DNA from: DASUHT01 sp038230835
GTDB taxonomy: Bacteria > Actinomycetota > Thermoleophilia > Gaiellales > JAICJC01
Length of the DNA stretch: 64,000 nucleotides
Assembly (NCBI GenBank): GCA_038230835.1
Contig: JBBRMM010000004.1
Location: forward strand, 62,001 to 126,000
Direction of reading: 5' to 3'
Part shown: piece after piece, positions 16,937 to 26,056 of the stretch
Layout of the letters: every line of letters begins with the position of its first letter
Position numbering within the stretch: the first letter of the stretch is position 1
Notes under the pieces: model-generated
Database searches by the model: none
Seen by the model: only the letters and a program-made list of their open reading frames with translations
Told to the model about the DNA's origin: nothing
Made by a program: the position numbers and the translations under genes

Positions 16937-17569
16937 TCAGCGGGTCCCGAACAGGCGGTCGCCGGCATCGCCGAGGCCGGGCAGTATGTAGCCGTCGTCG
17001 TCGAGGCCGCGGTCGACGGCCGCCGTGTACACCGTCACGTCGGGGTGGTCGCGATGGACGCGGCGCAGGCCGTCAGGCGCCGACACCACCGCGAGCAGGC
17101 TGATCCGCGTCGCCCCCGCCTGCTTGCACAGCGACACCGCCGCGGCGGCGGAGCCGCCTGTCGCGAGCATCGGATCGAGCAGCAGGACGTCGCGGCGGCC
17201 GAGGTCACGCGGCAGCTTGCTGTAATACTCGACCGGCTCGAGGGTTCGCTCATCGCGGTACATGCCCACGAACCCGACCCGGGCCACCGGCACCAGGTCG
17301 AGCACCGCGTCGAGCATCCCCAGGCCGGCCCGCAACACCGCCACCACCGCCACCTTCTTGCCCGACACCCGGTGCACGGTCGTGCGTTCGAGCGGCGTGT
17401 CCACCTCGACCGGCTCCAAATCGAGCTCGCCCGTGGCCTCGTAACACAGGAACGCCGCCAGCTCGCCGACCAGGTGGCGAAAATCCTTGGTCGTGGTCGA
17501 CGAGTCGCGCAGCAGGCCGAGCTTGTGCTGGGCCAGCGGGTGATCGACGATCACCACCCGGCCGTCCAT
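16937..17569 (-). CDS. upp: uracil phosphoribosyltransferase
   Basis: This 210-residue salvage enzyme converts uracil and PRPP to UMP. The PRPP-binding loop appears as DVLLLDPMLATGGSA, and the uracil-binding C-terminal region as GYILPGLGDAGDRLFGT. FVGMYRDERTLEPVEYYSKLP is also family-typical. The start at 17569 gives the usual family length and lies 4 bases after the glyA stop; an upstream ATG at 17593 would overlap glyA. Co-location with glyA is common in Gram-positives. Confidence 0.96.
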   Translation of the reverse strand: MDGRVVIVDHPLAQHKLGLLRDSSTTTKDFRHLVGELAAFLCYEATGELDLEPVEVDTPLERTTVHRVSGKKVAVVAVLRAGLGMLDAVLDLVPVARVGFVGMYRDERTLEPVEYYSKLPRDLGRRDVLLLDPMLATGGSAAAAVSLCKQAGATRISLLAVVSAPDGLRRVHRDHPDVTVYTAAVDRGLDDDGYILPGLGDAGDRLFGTR

Positions 17570-17573
17570 CGGA

Positions 17574-18863
17574 TCAGGCGGTGGGGTAGCCATGCTCGAA
17601 CCGCGAGTACAGCGGCCGCGCCGCCAGCAGCTCGCCCGTCCGCGACCGCAGCGCCCCGAGGTCGGCCGACGGCTCGAGCGTCTCGAGGATGATCGCTCCC
17701 ACCTCCCGCATGTCCTCCTCGGTGAAGCCGCGCATGGTGACGGCGGGGGTCCCGATCCGCACGCCTGAGGCGATCGTCGGCGGGCGCTCGTCGTAGGGAA
17801 CGGTATTGCGGTTGACCGTGATCGCGACCTCGTGCAACCGTTCCTCGGCATCCTTGCCCGACCACTCCGTGCCGCGCAGGTCGAGCTGCACCAAGTGCAC
17901 GTCGGTGCCACCGGTCAGCAGCTGCAAACCGCCGTCCATGAGCGTCGCCGCAAGCGCCTTCGCGTTGGCCACAATCTGCTGCTGATAGCTCCGAAACGCC
18001 TCGGACGCCGCCAACTTGAAGCACACCGCCTTGGCGGCCACAACGTGGCACAGCGGGCCACCTTGGAGGCCCGGGAAGACCGCTTTGTCGACCGCCTGGG
18101 CATGCTCGGCGCGACACAGCACGAGGCCCGAGCGCGGCCCCGCCAGCGTCTTGTGCGTCGTCGAGGTGACGATGTCGGCGTGCTCGACCGGGTTGGGATG
18201 CAGCCCAGCGGCGACGAGGCCCGCGAAGTGGGCCATGTCCACCATCAGCAACGCCCCCACCTGATCGGCGATCTCGCGGAATCTGGCTGCGTCGATCACC
18301 CGCGGATAAGCCGACGCTCCGGCCACGATCAGCTTCGGCCGGTACTCCTTGGCCAGCCGCTCGACCTCGTCGAAGTCGATCAGCGAGTCCTCACGGCGCA
18401 CACCGTATGCGTGCACGTCGTAGTGGCGACCCGAGAAGTTGACCCGCAGGCCGTGCGTCAGGTGGCCGCCGTGATCGAGCCGCAGGCCGAGCACCGGATC
18501 ACCATGCTCGAGCAGGGCATAGTACGCCGCCTGGTTGGCCGGACCGCCCGCATGCGGCTGCACGTTGGCATGCTCGGCGCCGAACAACTCCTTGGCGCGG
18601 TCGATCGCCAGCTGTTCGACCTCGTCCACCCACTCGCAGCCGCCGTAGAAGCGCTTGCGCGGATAACCCTCCGCGTACTTGTTCGTCAGCACGGACCCGA
18701 CCGCCTCCAGCACCGCGGGCCAGGTGAAGTTCTCCGAGGCGATCAACTCGAGCTGGTCACGCTGGCGGGCGAGCTCCCTGTCGATCAGCGCAGCAATCGC
18801 CGGATCGGTGTCGGCCAGGCCCGCAACCTGGAACTGCTTCAGCGATTGCTCGGCCGTGGCCAC
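17574..18863 (-). CDS. glyA: serine hydroxymethyltransferase
   Basis: This 429-residue PLP enzyme interconverts serine and glycine with tetrahydrofolate. The PLP lysine is in STTHKTLAGPRSG. Other signatures are LIASENFTWPAVLEA near the N-terminus, NKYAEGYPRKRFYGGCEWVDEVE and the HxxxHAGGPANQAAY-like segment. The GTG start is consistent with the family N-terminus after a short variable extension. It probably shares a transcript with upp. Confidence 0.97.
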   Translation of the reverse strand: MATAEQSLKQFQVAGLADTDPAIAALIDRELARQRDQLELIASENFTWPAVLEAVGSVLTNKYAEGYPRKRFYGGCEWVDEVEQLAIDRAKELFGAEHANVQPHAGGPANQAAYYALLEHGDPVLGLRLDHGGHLTHGLRVNFSGRHYDVHAYGVRREDSLIDFDEVERLAKEYRPKLIVAGASAYPRVIDAARFREIADQVGALLMVDMAHFAGLVAAGLHPNPVEHADIVTSTTHKTLAGPRSGLVLCRAEHAQAVDKAVFPGLQGGPLCHVVAAKAVCFKLAASEAFRSYQQQIVANAKALAATLMDGGLQLLTGGTDVHLVQLDLRGTEWSGKDAEERLHEVAITVNRNTVPYDERPPTIASGVRIGTPAVTMRGFTEEDMREVGAIILETLEPSADLGALRSRTGELLAARPLYSRFEHGYPTA

Positions 18864-18932
18864 GTGGAATGCCCCCTTGGTCGTTTCGGGCGGATCGCGG
18901 CCGATGCTACCCGACGCACCACCGGCCGCGGG

Positions 18933-19517
18933 TCAGCGAGCCGACGCGTTGATCAGCGCGACCAGCTGCTCGGAGCCGGGTGCGTCCCGCACGATCACCG
19001 GCTCGGCACCACACACATCGATCACCACGGACGGCGTACCGGGAAGGAGGCCAGCGTCCACCACCACACCGCAGGCCTCCCGCAGCCGTCCGGGCACATC
19101 GTCGACGCGAGCGGGCGCCGGCTCGCCGCGCGCGTTGGCGCTGCTGATCACCACGCCGCCGACAGCGTCCGCCAGTGCGGCGACGTCGGACTGGAGCACG
19201 GGAACGCGCACACCGATCGCCTCCGGCGTGTCCCCGCACGTGGCGGCGAACCGCCGCGCGGGATTGGGCACGATCAGCGTCACCGGCCCCGGCATGACGG
19301 CCTGCAGGATCGCTCCCGCACGCTCGCGGGCCTCCGGCAGCACGTTGGAGAGCAGGTTTTCGACCGACCCGCACATGATCGCCGTCGGTTGCGACGCGGG
19401 CCGCTGCTTGAGCGCGTACAACCGCTCGACCGCCGGTCTCAGGTAGGCAGCGCAGGCGATCCCATACACCGTGTCGGTGGGCAGGATGGCGAGCTCCCCG
19501 GCCCGCAGCCGGCGCAC
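18933..19517 (-). CDS. tsaC: threonylcarbamoyl-AMP synthase (TsaC/Sua5/YwlC family)
   Basis: This enzyme of about 194 residues makes threonylcarbamoyl-AMP for the t6A modification of tRNAs reading ANN codons. The YrdC-domain signatures are AGELAILPTDTVYGIAC, LKQRPASQPTAIM, MPGPVTLIV and GVVISSANARGEP. I start at the GTG at 19517, 8 bases after the prmC stop; no ATG is available and the ribosome site is weak. The short C-terminus lacks the extra Sua5 domain. Its position after prfA-prmC is the classical one. Confidence 0.9.
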   Translation of the reverse strand: MRRLRAGELAILPTDTVYGIACAAYLRPAVERLYALKQRPASQPTAIMCGSVENLLSNVLPEARERAGAILQAVMPGPVTLIVPNPARRFAATCGDTPEAIGVRVPVLQSDVAALADAVGGVVISSANARGEPAPARVDDVPGRLREACGVVVDAGLLPGTPSVVIDVCGAEPVIVRDAPGSEQLVALINASAR

Positions 19518-19525
19518 GTGGTCGC

Positions 19526-20368
19526 TCAGGGCCGGCTCCCGGTGACGAACCGCTCGACGCCGGCCATGTCTGCGCGCACGGCGACGTCGACCCACCCGTC
19601 CCCCGCGAGCCGCTCCGCGAGCCGCGTGGGCTGGCCCATCCCGCACTCGAGCGCGAGCCGGCCACCCGGCTCGAGATGCGCGGCGACGCCGGCGATGAGC
19701 CGCTCCGCCACCTCTGTCCCGACGGCCCCCGCCGTCGTCGCCAGGCGCGGCTCGAAGGCCGCCACCTCGGGATCGAGCGACTCGATATCCCCTGCGGCGA
19801 TGTAGGGCGGATTCGCCACCACCAGATCGAAACGGCGTCCGATGAGCGCGTCGAACAGGTCGGAGCGGACCAGCTCCACGTCGAGCTGAAGCCGGCGGGC
19901 GTTCGCTGCAGCGACCTCGAGGGCGTCCGGCGACACGTCGCAGGCGACCACGCTTGCCCCGGCAACTTCGGCTGCCAGCGCCAGCGCGATCGCCCCGCTG
20001 CCGGTGCCGACATCGAGCACCATCGGAGCCTCGACTCCCGCCAGCAGCTCCAGGCACACCTCGACCAGCTGCTCGGTCTCCGGTCGCGGCACGAGCACCC
20101 GAGCGTCGACACCGAGCGTGAGCCCCCGAAAGCCCCATTCGCCGAGGATGTAGGCCACCGGCTCCCGACGACCCCGGCGCTCCAGAAGCGCCCTGATCCC
20201 GGCCAGTTCCGGCTCGGCCAGCGGGCGGTCGTGCTGGGTGTACAGCTCGACCCGGGAAAGACCGAGCGCATGTCCGATCAGGAGCTCGGCGTCCAGGCGC
20301 GGAGTCGGGCCGCCACGCTCGCGCAGGTACCCGGTCGACAGCTGGATCACCTCGACCAGCGACCTCAC
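19526..20368 (-). CDS. prmC: peptide chain release factor N5-glutamine methyltransferase
   Basis: This 280-residue SAM-dependent enzyme methylates the glutamine of the GGQ motif in release factors. It has an N-terminal helical domain, then the Rossmann core with SAM motif LDVGTGSGAIALALA and the catalytic NPPY in VVANPPYIA. REPVAYILGEWGF is a PrmC hallmark. GTG start overlaps the prfA stop by four bases, so enzyme and substrate are coupled in translation. Confidence 0.96.
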   Translation of the reverse strand: MRSLVEVIQLSTGYLRERGGPTPRLDAELLIGHALGLSRVELYTQHDRPLAEPELAGIRALLERRGRREPVAYILGEWGFRGLTLGVDARVLVPRPETEQLVEVCLELLAGVEAPMVLDVGTGSGAIALALAAEVAGASVVACDVSPDALEVAAANARRLQLDVELVRSDLFDALIGRRFDLVVANPPYIAAGDIESLDPEVAAFEPRLATTAGAVGTEVAERLIAGVAAHLEPGGRLALECGMGQPTRLAERLAGDGWVDVAVRADMAGVERFVTGSRP

Positions 20369-21435
20369 CCGCCGGCCGCGTCCGCCAGTTGGCGGCGACG
20401 CTCCTCCGCCTGCAACGCGTCGGTGAACTCGGTCAGATCACCGGCGAGGACGCCCTCCAGATTGTGTGATGTGAGCTTGATGCGGTGGTCGGTGACGCGG
20501 TTCTGGGGGAAATTGTAGGTGCGGATCTTCTCCGACCGCTCGCCGCTTCCGATCTGTGCCGAGCGGCGCGCCGCCTCCGCGGCTGCGGCCCGTTCCCGCT
20601 CGGCCTCGTACAGGCGGGCGCGCAGGATCTTCATCGCCCGCTCCTTGTTCTGCAGCTGTGAACGCTCGTCCTGACACGTGACGACTGTCCCCGACGGCAG
20701 GTGGGTGATCCGCACCGCGGAGTCTGTCGTGTTCACCGACTGGCCGCCATGGCCGCCCGACCGGTAGACGTCGATCCGAAGGTCGGTCTGGTCGACGTGC
20801 ACGTCCACGTCCTCGGGCTCGGGCATCACCGCCACGGTCGCTGTGGAGGTGTGGATGCGGCCCTGCGACTCGGTCTGCGGAACACGCTGGACCCGGTGCA
20901 CGCCGCTTTCGTACTTGAACACCGAGTACGCCCCCTCGCCGCGGATCTCGAGCACCAGCTCCTTGAACCCGCCCGAGTCGCCGCCTGACGTGGTTACGGT
21001 GTCGGTCTTGAAACCACGCTGGTCGGCATATCGGGTGTACATCGAGTACAGATCGCCGGCGAAGAGCGCCGCCTCGTCGCCGCCGGTGCCGGCTCGCAGC
21101 TCCACCAGCACGTTGTGGTCGTCGGCCGGATCGCGCTCCAGCATGGCCACCCGGATCTCCTCCTCGATGTGCGGCAACGCGGCCCGTGCCTCGGCGATCT
21201 GCTCGTGGGCGAACACCCGCATGTCGTCGTCGCCGTCGGCGACCAGCTCGCCGGCATCGGCAACCTGCGCGGTCAACTCACGCCAGCGCTGCGCGAGCGC
21301 CCGCGCCGCCGACAGCCGCTTGTGCTCGCGGGCAACCTGGGCGTACCGAGCCTGGTCGGCGATCACGGCGGAGTCGCCGAGTTGCGCCTCGAGCTCGTCG
21401 AAACGCCGCTCGATCTCTGCCACCAACGGTTCCAT
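20365..21435 (-). CDS. prfA: peptide chain release factor 1
   Basis: RF1 (356 residues) ends translation at UAA and UAG. The GGQ motif is in SGGHGGQSVN. The stop-codon recognition tripeptide, PxT in RF1, reads P-Q-T (RVPQTESQGRIHTS) instead of the more usual P-A-T or P-V-T; RF2 would have SPF. The long N-terminal coiled region and C-terminal YNFPQNRVTDHRI are typical. An ATG start. Confidence 0.96.
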   Translation of the reverse strand: MEPLVAEIERRFDELEAQLGDSAVIADQARYAQVAREHKRLSAARALAQRWRELTAQVADAGELVADGDDDMRVFAHEQIAEARAALPHIEEEIRVAMLERDPADDHNVLVELRAGTGGDEAALFAGDLYSMYTRYADQRGFKTDTVTTSGGDSGGFKELVLEIRGEGAYSVFKYESGVHRVQRVPQTESQGRIHTSTATVAVMPEPEDVDVHVDQTDLRIDVYRSGGHGGQSVNTTDSAVRITHLPSGTVVTCQDERSQLQNKERAMKILRARLYEAERERAAAAEAARRSAQIGSGERSEKIRTYNFPQNRVTDHRIKLTSHNLEGVLAGDLTEFTDALQAEERRRQLADAAGG

Positions 21436-21450
21436 CGCGTGGAATCGTAG

Positions 21451-22035
21451 TTAGGAGGCGTGGCCGGTGGGCCCGAAGAAGCCCTCGGCCCACGGCCGCA
21501 GGAACTCTGCGGCATGCCAGTGCGGCACGCTCTGCCCGTCGACGATCACCGTGCGCGCGGTCGGCTCGGCGCCGTGATCGACGGCCAGGGCGCACGCTTC
21601 GCAGGCCGGAACGGGTCCAGCGATCGACGCGAAAGCCACATCACTGACCGACGGACCGTGCCCCGGGTTGAAGAAGCACAGCGCGCGCGGTTCGGGGGGA
21701 TCGCGTTCCTCAACCCTGGCCCTGGCGCAGCGCACCGCGTGGTGTCCCTCCGCGAGCGCGCTGGTGACCCGCGTGATGTGCTCAGGCCGGGTCGCCGAGT
21801 GCAGCTCGGCATGGGCCCTCTGCTCGCACTCCCGAGCGCGCGCCAGGTCGAGAGCCCCCTCGGGATGGGCGCCGGTGCGGGTGATCTCCTCGCCCAGCGC
21901 ATGCACGTCCTCGTGTGTGAACTCCCGCAGATGCGTCAGCTGCGAGCGCCGCCCGGACGACCGCGATCCCAGCACGACCGCCACCACGATCGCCAGCACC
22001 GCCACCACCGCGATTGCGACCAGGATCGAGATCAT
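21451..22035 (-). CDS. membrane-anchored hypothetical protein with CFFNPGHGP motif
   Basis: Function unknown; 194 residues. One N-terminal transmembrane helix (ILVAIAVVAVLAIVVAVVLG) is followed by an alpha-helical stretch of charged residues, about 40-110. The C-terminal segment contains CFFNPGHGPSVSDVAF, a second cysteine pair (PACEACA) and the end motif PHWHAAEFLRPWAEGFFG. I have the impression that this C-terminal module recurs in actinobacterial surface proteins, but cannot name a family. The paired cysteines and His residues could bind metal. It lies 15 bases before prfA and 3 bases after the DUF1385 gene. Confidence 0.75.
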   Translation of the reverse strand: MISILVAIAVVAVLAIVVAVVLGSRSSGRRSQLTHLREFTHEDVHALGEEITRTGAHPEGALDLARARECEQRAHAELHSATRPEHITRVTSALAEGHHAVRCARARVEERDPPEPRALCFFNPGHGPSVSDVAFASIAGPVPACEACALAVDHGAEPTARTVIVDGQSVPHWHAAEFLRPWAEGFFGPTGHAS

Positions 22036-22038
22036 GGC

Positions 22039-22953
22039 TTACGCCATCACCTCGACCGGCGCAGCCGGTGAGCGCATCTCCTCGGCGGCGAGCACGTCTC
22101 GCAGCGCGCGGATCGAGACCTCGACCTGCTCCAGCGTGGGCTCTCGAGTCGTCAGCGACTGCAGCCACAGCCCCGGGGTGAGCAGCACGCGCAGCACGCG
22201 GCTGTTCGGGTGGCGGCTGCCGAACCGGATCAGCTCGTAGGCCAGCCCCGCGATCACGGGCAGAAGCAGGATGCGCGAGGCGATCAGGATCGGCCAGGCG
22301 GGCCGGCCGACCAGCGCGAAGACGAAGATTGCGATCACCATCACCCACAGCAGGAAGGCGGTGCCGCAGCGGACGTGGATCTTGGAGTACGACTGCACCC
22401 GCTCCGGTGTGAGTTCCGCTCCGTCCTCGAAAGCGTTGATCGCCTTGTGCTCGGCGGCGTGGTACTGGAACACCCGCCGCAGGTCGGGGATCAGGGAGAT
22501 ACCGGCCAGGTACGCCACCAGGATCGTGACCCTGATCGCGCCCTCCACCAGCACGAAGGCGACGGTTCCATGGATAGGCAGCAGGCTGGTCAGAACGGCG
22601 GGCGACACCTTGAACACGACGATCGCAAACCCGATCGCGATGACGAACGCGATCCCCAACTGCCAGCGGGACAGCTCCGCGGCCTCCTCGGGGTTCTCGC
22701 CGCCCTCCTCGGCCGCGGCGTAGCTGGCGGACACGGCGAGCGCGCGGAAGCCGATCGCAAGCGACTCGCCGAGCGCGACGACTCCGCGCAGCACCGGCAG
22801 CCGCAGCAGGCGATGGCGCGCCGCGGCGCTCGACACCGGCCGGCAGACGCTGGCCACACCGCCGTCAGGACGGCGCACGGCGACCGCCCACGAACCCGGG
22901 CTGCGCATCATCACGCCCTCGAGCACGGCCTGTCCGCCGACGTTGGCGCTCAT
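22039..22953 (-). CDS. DUF1385 family membrane protein
   Basis: This 304-residue polytopic protein begins with the family hallmark NVGGQAVLEGVMMRSP. About five transmembrane helices follow, and FQYHAAEHKAINAFE with its HxxEH pattern is also characteristic. The function of DUF1385 is not established. The ATG at 22953 has a GAGGA ribosome site six bases upstream, better than the start at 22971. Position between rpmE and prfA is conserved in many Gram-positive genomes. Confidence 0.9.
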   Translation of the reverse strand: MSANVGGQAVLEGVMMRSPGSWAVAVRRPDGGVASVCRPVSSAAARHRLLRLPVLRGVVALGESLAIGFRALAVSASYAAAEEGGENPEEAAELSRWQLGIAFVIAIGFAIVVFKVSPAVLTSLLPIHGTVAFVLVEGAIRVTILVAYLAGISLIPDLRRVFQYHAAEHKAINAFEDGAELTPERVQSYSKIHVRCGTAFLLWVMVIAIFVFALVGRPAWPILIASRILLLPVIAGLAYELIRFGSRHPNSRVLRVLLTPGLWLQSLTTREPTLEQVEVSIRALRDVLAAEEMRSPAAPVEVMA

Positions 22954-23023
22954 CCGTGATCCTCGCAGCATTCCACCTCCCGGTCATCGGCAGACCGGGC
23001 GCTGGGGATGAGAACGAGCATCG

Positions 23024-23230
23024 CTACGCGGACGAGCGCGCCTGGCGGCGCCGGAACCGCTCGACCCTGCCTCCCGTGTCCACCAGCTTCTGCTTGCCGG
23101 TGTAGAACGGGTGGCATTCGGAACAGATCTCGACGTGCAGGTCGGGCCTGGTGGCCCGGGTGAGGAACTCGTTGCCGCACGAGCAGTGCACGCGCGCGAC
23201 CACGTAGTCTGGGTGAATTTCAGTCTTCAT
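23024..23230 (-). CDS. rpmE: 50S ribosomal protein L31, zinc-binding type
   Basis: This 68-residue protein keeps the four zinc ligands of the C+ form of L31: Cys16, Cys18, Cys36 and Cys39 (CSCGNEF and CSECHPFYTGKQK). The zinc-free paralogue used in zinc starvation lacks them. ATG start just inside the intergenic region after the threonine aldolase gene. The end is basic, as usual. Confidence 0.97.
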   Translation of the reverse strand: MKTEIHPDYVVARVHCSCGNEFLTRATRPDLHVEICSECHPFYTGKQKLVDTGGRVERFRRRQARSSA

Positions 23231-23237
23231 CAGGCAT

Positions 23238-24269
23238 TCAGGATAGCACGGGCTCCGCCTGGCTCAGGGCCGCCGCGATCGCCTCTGAGTCCACGTCCAG
23301 GTGGGTCACGAAGCGCACCGTGCGGTCGTCCAGGGCTGCACACAGGATGCCCGCCGCGCCCAACTCCTGCACCAGCGCAGCAGCCGGCGTGCCGTCGGTC
23401 ACGGTGCCGACCACGATGTTCGTCTGCTGGCGCTCGAGCGCGAACCGCAGCCGCCGCCACCGAGCCAGGCCCGCCGCCAGCGTGCGGGCGTTGCGGTGGT
23501 CATCGGCCAGCCGGTCGACGTTGTGTCGAAGTGCATGCAAGGCCCCGGCGGCGATGATCCCGGCCTGGCGCATACCACCCCCGAACAGCTTGCGGTTGCG
23601 GCGCGCGCGCTCGACGAATTCGGCCGAGCCGACCACTGCCGAGCCCACCGGCGCCCCCAAACCTTTCGAGAAGCACACGCTGAGCGAATCCGCCGGCGCC
23701 GCCACCTCGGACGGCGTGCGACCTCCCGCGACGGCGGCATTCCACAGCCGAGCGCCGTCCATGTGCAGCGCCATGCGGTGGGCATGCGCCCACTCCGACA
23801 CCGCCTCCAGCCGATCCTGCGGATACACCAGTCCGCCCAGCTCGCCGACCGTGTTCTCGACGCAGACCAGGCTCTGCCGAGCGTGGTGGATGTCGGAGAC
23901 GTCGCGCAGATACCGCTCCAGCAGCTCCGGCTCGAGCACGCCCCCAGCTCCTGGCAGCATGCGGGTCTGCACACCCGAAAGCGCCGCCGCGCCGCCCTGC
24001 TCGTGCACGACGACGTGCGCTTGCTCGTGGATCAGCAGCTCGTCGCCGGGGCGGGTGTGGGTGCGAACGCAGACCAGGTTGCCCATCGAGCCTGACGGCA
24101 CGTACACCGCGGCCTCCTTGCCGAGCACGGCCGCCACCTCTCGCTCGAGTTCGATCACGGTGGGGTCGTCGCCCCACACGTCGTCCCCCACCTCGGCCTC
24201 GGCCATCGCCCGGCGCATCTCCTGCGAGGGGCGGGTGACGGTGTCGGAGCGCAGATCGACGATACGCAC
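23238..24269 (-). CDS. ltaE: low-specificity L-threonine aldolase
   Basis: This 343-residue PLP enzyme of the aspartate aminotransferase fold would cleave L-threonine (or allo-threonine) to glycine and acetaldehyde. N-terminal VDLRSDTVTRPS is the family mark. The PLP lysine is in SVCFSKGLGAPVGS, and HMDGARLWNAAVA holds the cofactor-ring Asp. GTG start. It ends 8 bases before rpmE, so it may share the rpmE transcript. Confidence 0.93.
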   Translation of the reverse strand: MRIVDLRSDTVTRPSQEMRRAMAEAEVGDDVWGDDPTVIELEREVAAVLGKEAAVYVPSGSMGNLVCVRTHTRPGDELLIHEQAHVVVHEQGGAAALSGVQTRMLPGAGGVLEPELLERYLRDVSDIHHARQSLVCVENTVGELGGLVYPQDRLEAVSEWAHAHRMALHMDGARLWNAAVAGGRTPSEVAAPADSLSVCFSKGLGAPVGSAVVGSAEFVERARRNRKLFGGGMRQAGIIAAGALHALRHNVDRLADDHRNARTLAAGLARWRRLRFALERQQTNIVVGTVTDGTPAAALVQELGAAGILCAALDDRTVRFVTHLDVDSEAIAAALSQAEPVLS

Positions 24270-24352
24270 GGCGGCAGCCTACAGGCGATCATGCGATCTC
24301 CGCGAACCGTCCGCGACGCGACCGCGAAGCGCTCGGGTAGCATCAGCCGCCG

Positions 24353-26044
24353 ATGTCTCGCCGCCCCTCCGACTACCCGCCGCCGGTGCGTGTGAACGAG
24401 TTCGTGGCCGCCCCCGGGGCGGCTGAGGAAGACCGGATCGACGTCGGCGTGCTGTTCGTCGGCGCCGGCCCCGCCGGTCTGGCAGGGGCGATCAGGCTCG
24501 GCCAGCTGCTGGCCGACGACCCGCAGACAGCCGAGCGCCTGGGCGAGGTGCCGGTGGCGGTGCTCGACAAGGGCCGCGTGGCCGGCGCGCATCTGCTCTC
24601 CGGCGCGGTCGTCAACCCGGCCGCCCTGCGGGATCTCCTGCCGGGCGTACGGCTCGAGGACATGGGCAGCTTCGGGCCGGTGCGCAAGGAGTCCGTCTAC
24701 CTGATGCACGAGCGGTTCGCGGCCCGCATCCCCACCCCCCCGCCCTTCCACAACAAGGGCAACTGGATCTTCTCGCTGTCCCAGCTCGGCCGACACCTGG
24801 CCGCGACCGCCGAGGAGTTGGGGGCGATGGTGCTGCCCGAGACCGACGCCCAGAGGCTCCTGATCGCCGACGGCGCGGTGCAGGGCGTCGCCACCGGCGA
24901 CAAGGGTGTGGATCGGGACGGGCAGCCGCTGGGCAGCTTCGAGCCCGGATCGGAGATCCACGCCCAGGCGACGGTGCTGGCCGAGGGTACCCAGGGACAT
25001 CTCGCGGGCGCGCTCTTCGAGCACTACGACCTGCGCGGTCGAAACCCGCAGATCTGGAGCATCGGCGTGAAGGAGGTGTGGAAGGTCGCTCGACCGCTCG
25101 ACCGGGTGATCCACACGCTTGGATGGCCGCTCCGCCTGCAGGCCAGGTACGGCGAGAGCGGCGGCTCGTTCATCTACCCGATGGGAGACGACGTGGTCGC
25201 CATCGGGTTCGTGGTCGGACTCGACTATCGCGATGCCAGCCTCTCGCCGCACGACCTACTCCAGCAGTTCAAGACGCACCCCATGGTCCGCGACCTGCTC
25301 GCGGGCGGCGAACGGATCGGGTGGGGCGCCAAGACGATTCCCGAGGGGGGCTTGCTGGCTGTGCCGCCGAGGCTGTCCGTCCCGGGCGCCGTTGTGACCG
25401 GCGACTCGGCCGGTTTCGTCAACGTCCCCAAGCTGAAGGGGATCCACTACGCAATGCGCTCGGGCATGCTGGCCGCTGAGGCCGTCTACGAACGGCTCAA
25501 GGCCGGCGCCGATCCGCGCTCCGCGGGAGCGCTCGACGGGTACGACCGGCGCGTGCGTGCGAGCCACATCTGGAGCGACCTGCACAGGGTGCGCAATATG
25601 CGCCAGGCGCTCAACCGCGGTCTGTTCGTGGGCGGCGCTCTCGCCAGCACGATGGACATCACCCGAGGGGCCATCCCCGGCGGCTCGTTCGGTACGCACC
25701 GCGACAGCGAGGCGCCCATGACCATCGAGCCGCGAGCCTACCCCGAGCCCGACGGGAGGCTCACGTTCGACAAGTTGTCGAGCGTGTTCCTGTCAGGGAA
25801 CCGCAGCCGCGACGACCAGCCCAACCACGTGCGCATCCAGCAGCGGGTGCCGCGTGAGGTCGCCCAGACGTGGGTGTCGATGTGCCCGGCGGCCGTGTAC
25901 GAGATCGATGACGACTCCGGTGGCGAGACCGTGGACGTGCACCTGACCCCGTCCAACTGCGTGCAGTGCGGCGCGATCACCGCCAAGGGCGGCCGGCTGA
26001 CACCGCCCGAGGGCGGCAGCGGCCCCGAGTACGCACAGATGTAG
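24353..26044 (+). CDS. electron transfer flavoprotein-quinone oxidoreductase, altered iron-sulfur site
   Basis: This 563-residue flavoprotein would pass electrons from ETF to the quinone pool. The FAD-binding GxGxxG is in VGAGPAGLAGAIRL; the membrane/quinone region and GDSAGFVNVPKLKGIHYAM match ETF-QO. The C-terminal ferredoxin-like part has CPAAVYE and NCVQC. Where canonical enzymes have a CxxCxxC run (NCVHCKTCD), this one reads NCVQCGAIT, so one of four cluster cysteines is an isoleucine. The rest of the C-terminus (PPEGGSGPEYAQM) is intact. It is transcribed away from threonine aldolase and converges on the etfBA genes, which probably encode its partner. Confidence 0.93.
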   Translation: MSRRPSDYPPPVRVNEFVAAPGAAEEDRIDVGVLFVGAGPAGLAGAIRLGQLLADDPQTAERLGEVPVAVLDKGRVAGAHLLSGAVVNPAALRDLLPGVRLEDMGSFGPVRKESVYLMHERFAARIPTPPPFHNKGNWIFSLSQLGRHLAATAEELGAMVLPETDAQRLLIADGAVQGVATGDKGVDRDGQPLGSFEPGSEIHAQATVLAEGTQGHLAGALFEHYDLRGRNPQIWSIGVKEVWKVARPLDRVIHTLGWPLRLQARYGESGGSFIYPMGDDVVAIGFVVGLDYRDASLSPHDLLQQFKTHPMVRDLLAGGERIGWGAKTIPEGGLLAVPPRLSVPGAVVTGDSAGFVNVPKLKGIHYAMRSGMLAAEAVYERLKAGADPRSAGALDGYDRRVRASHIWSDLHRVRNMRQALNRGLFVGGALASTMDITRGAIPGGSFGTHRDSEAPMTIEPRAYPEPDGRLTFDKLSSVFLSGNRSRDDQPNHVRIQQRVPREVAQTWVSMCPAAVYEIDDDSGGETVDVHLTPSNCVQCGAITAKGGRLTPPEGGSGPEYAQM

Positions 26045-26056
26045 CGACCGAGGTGG

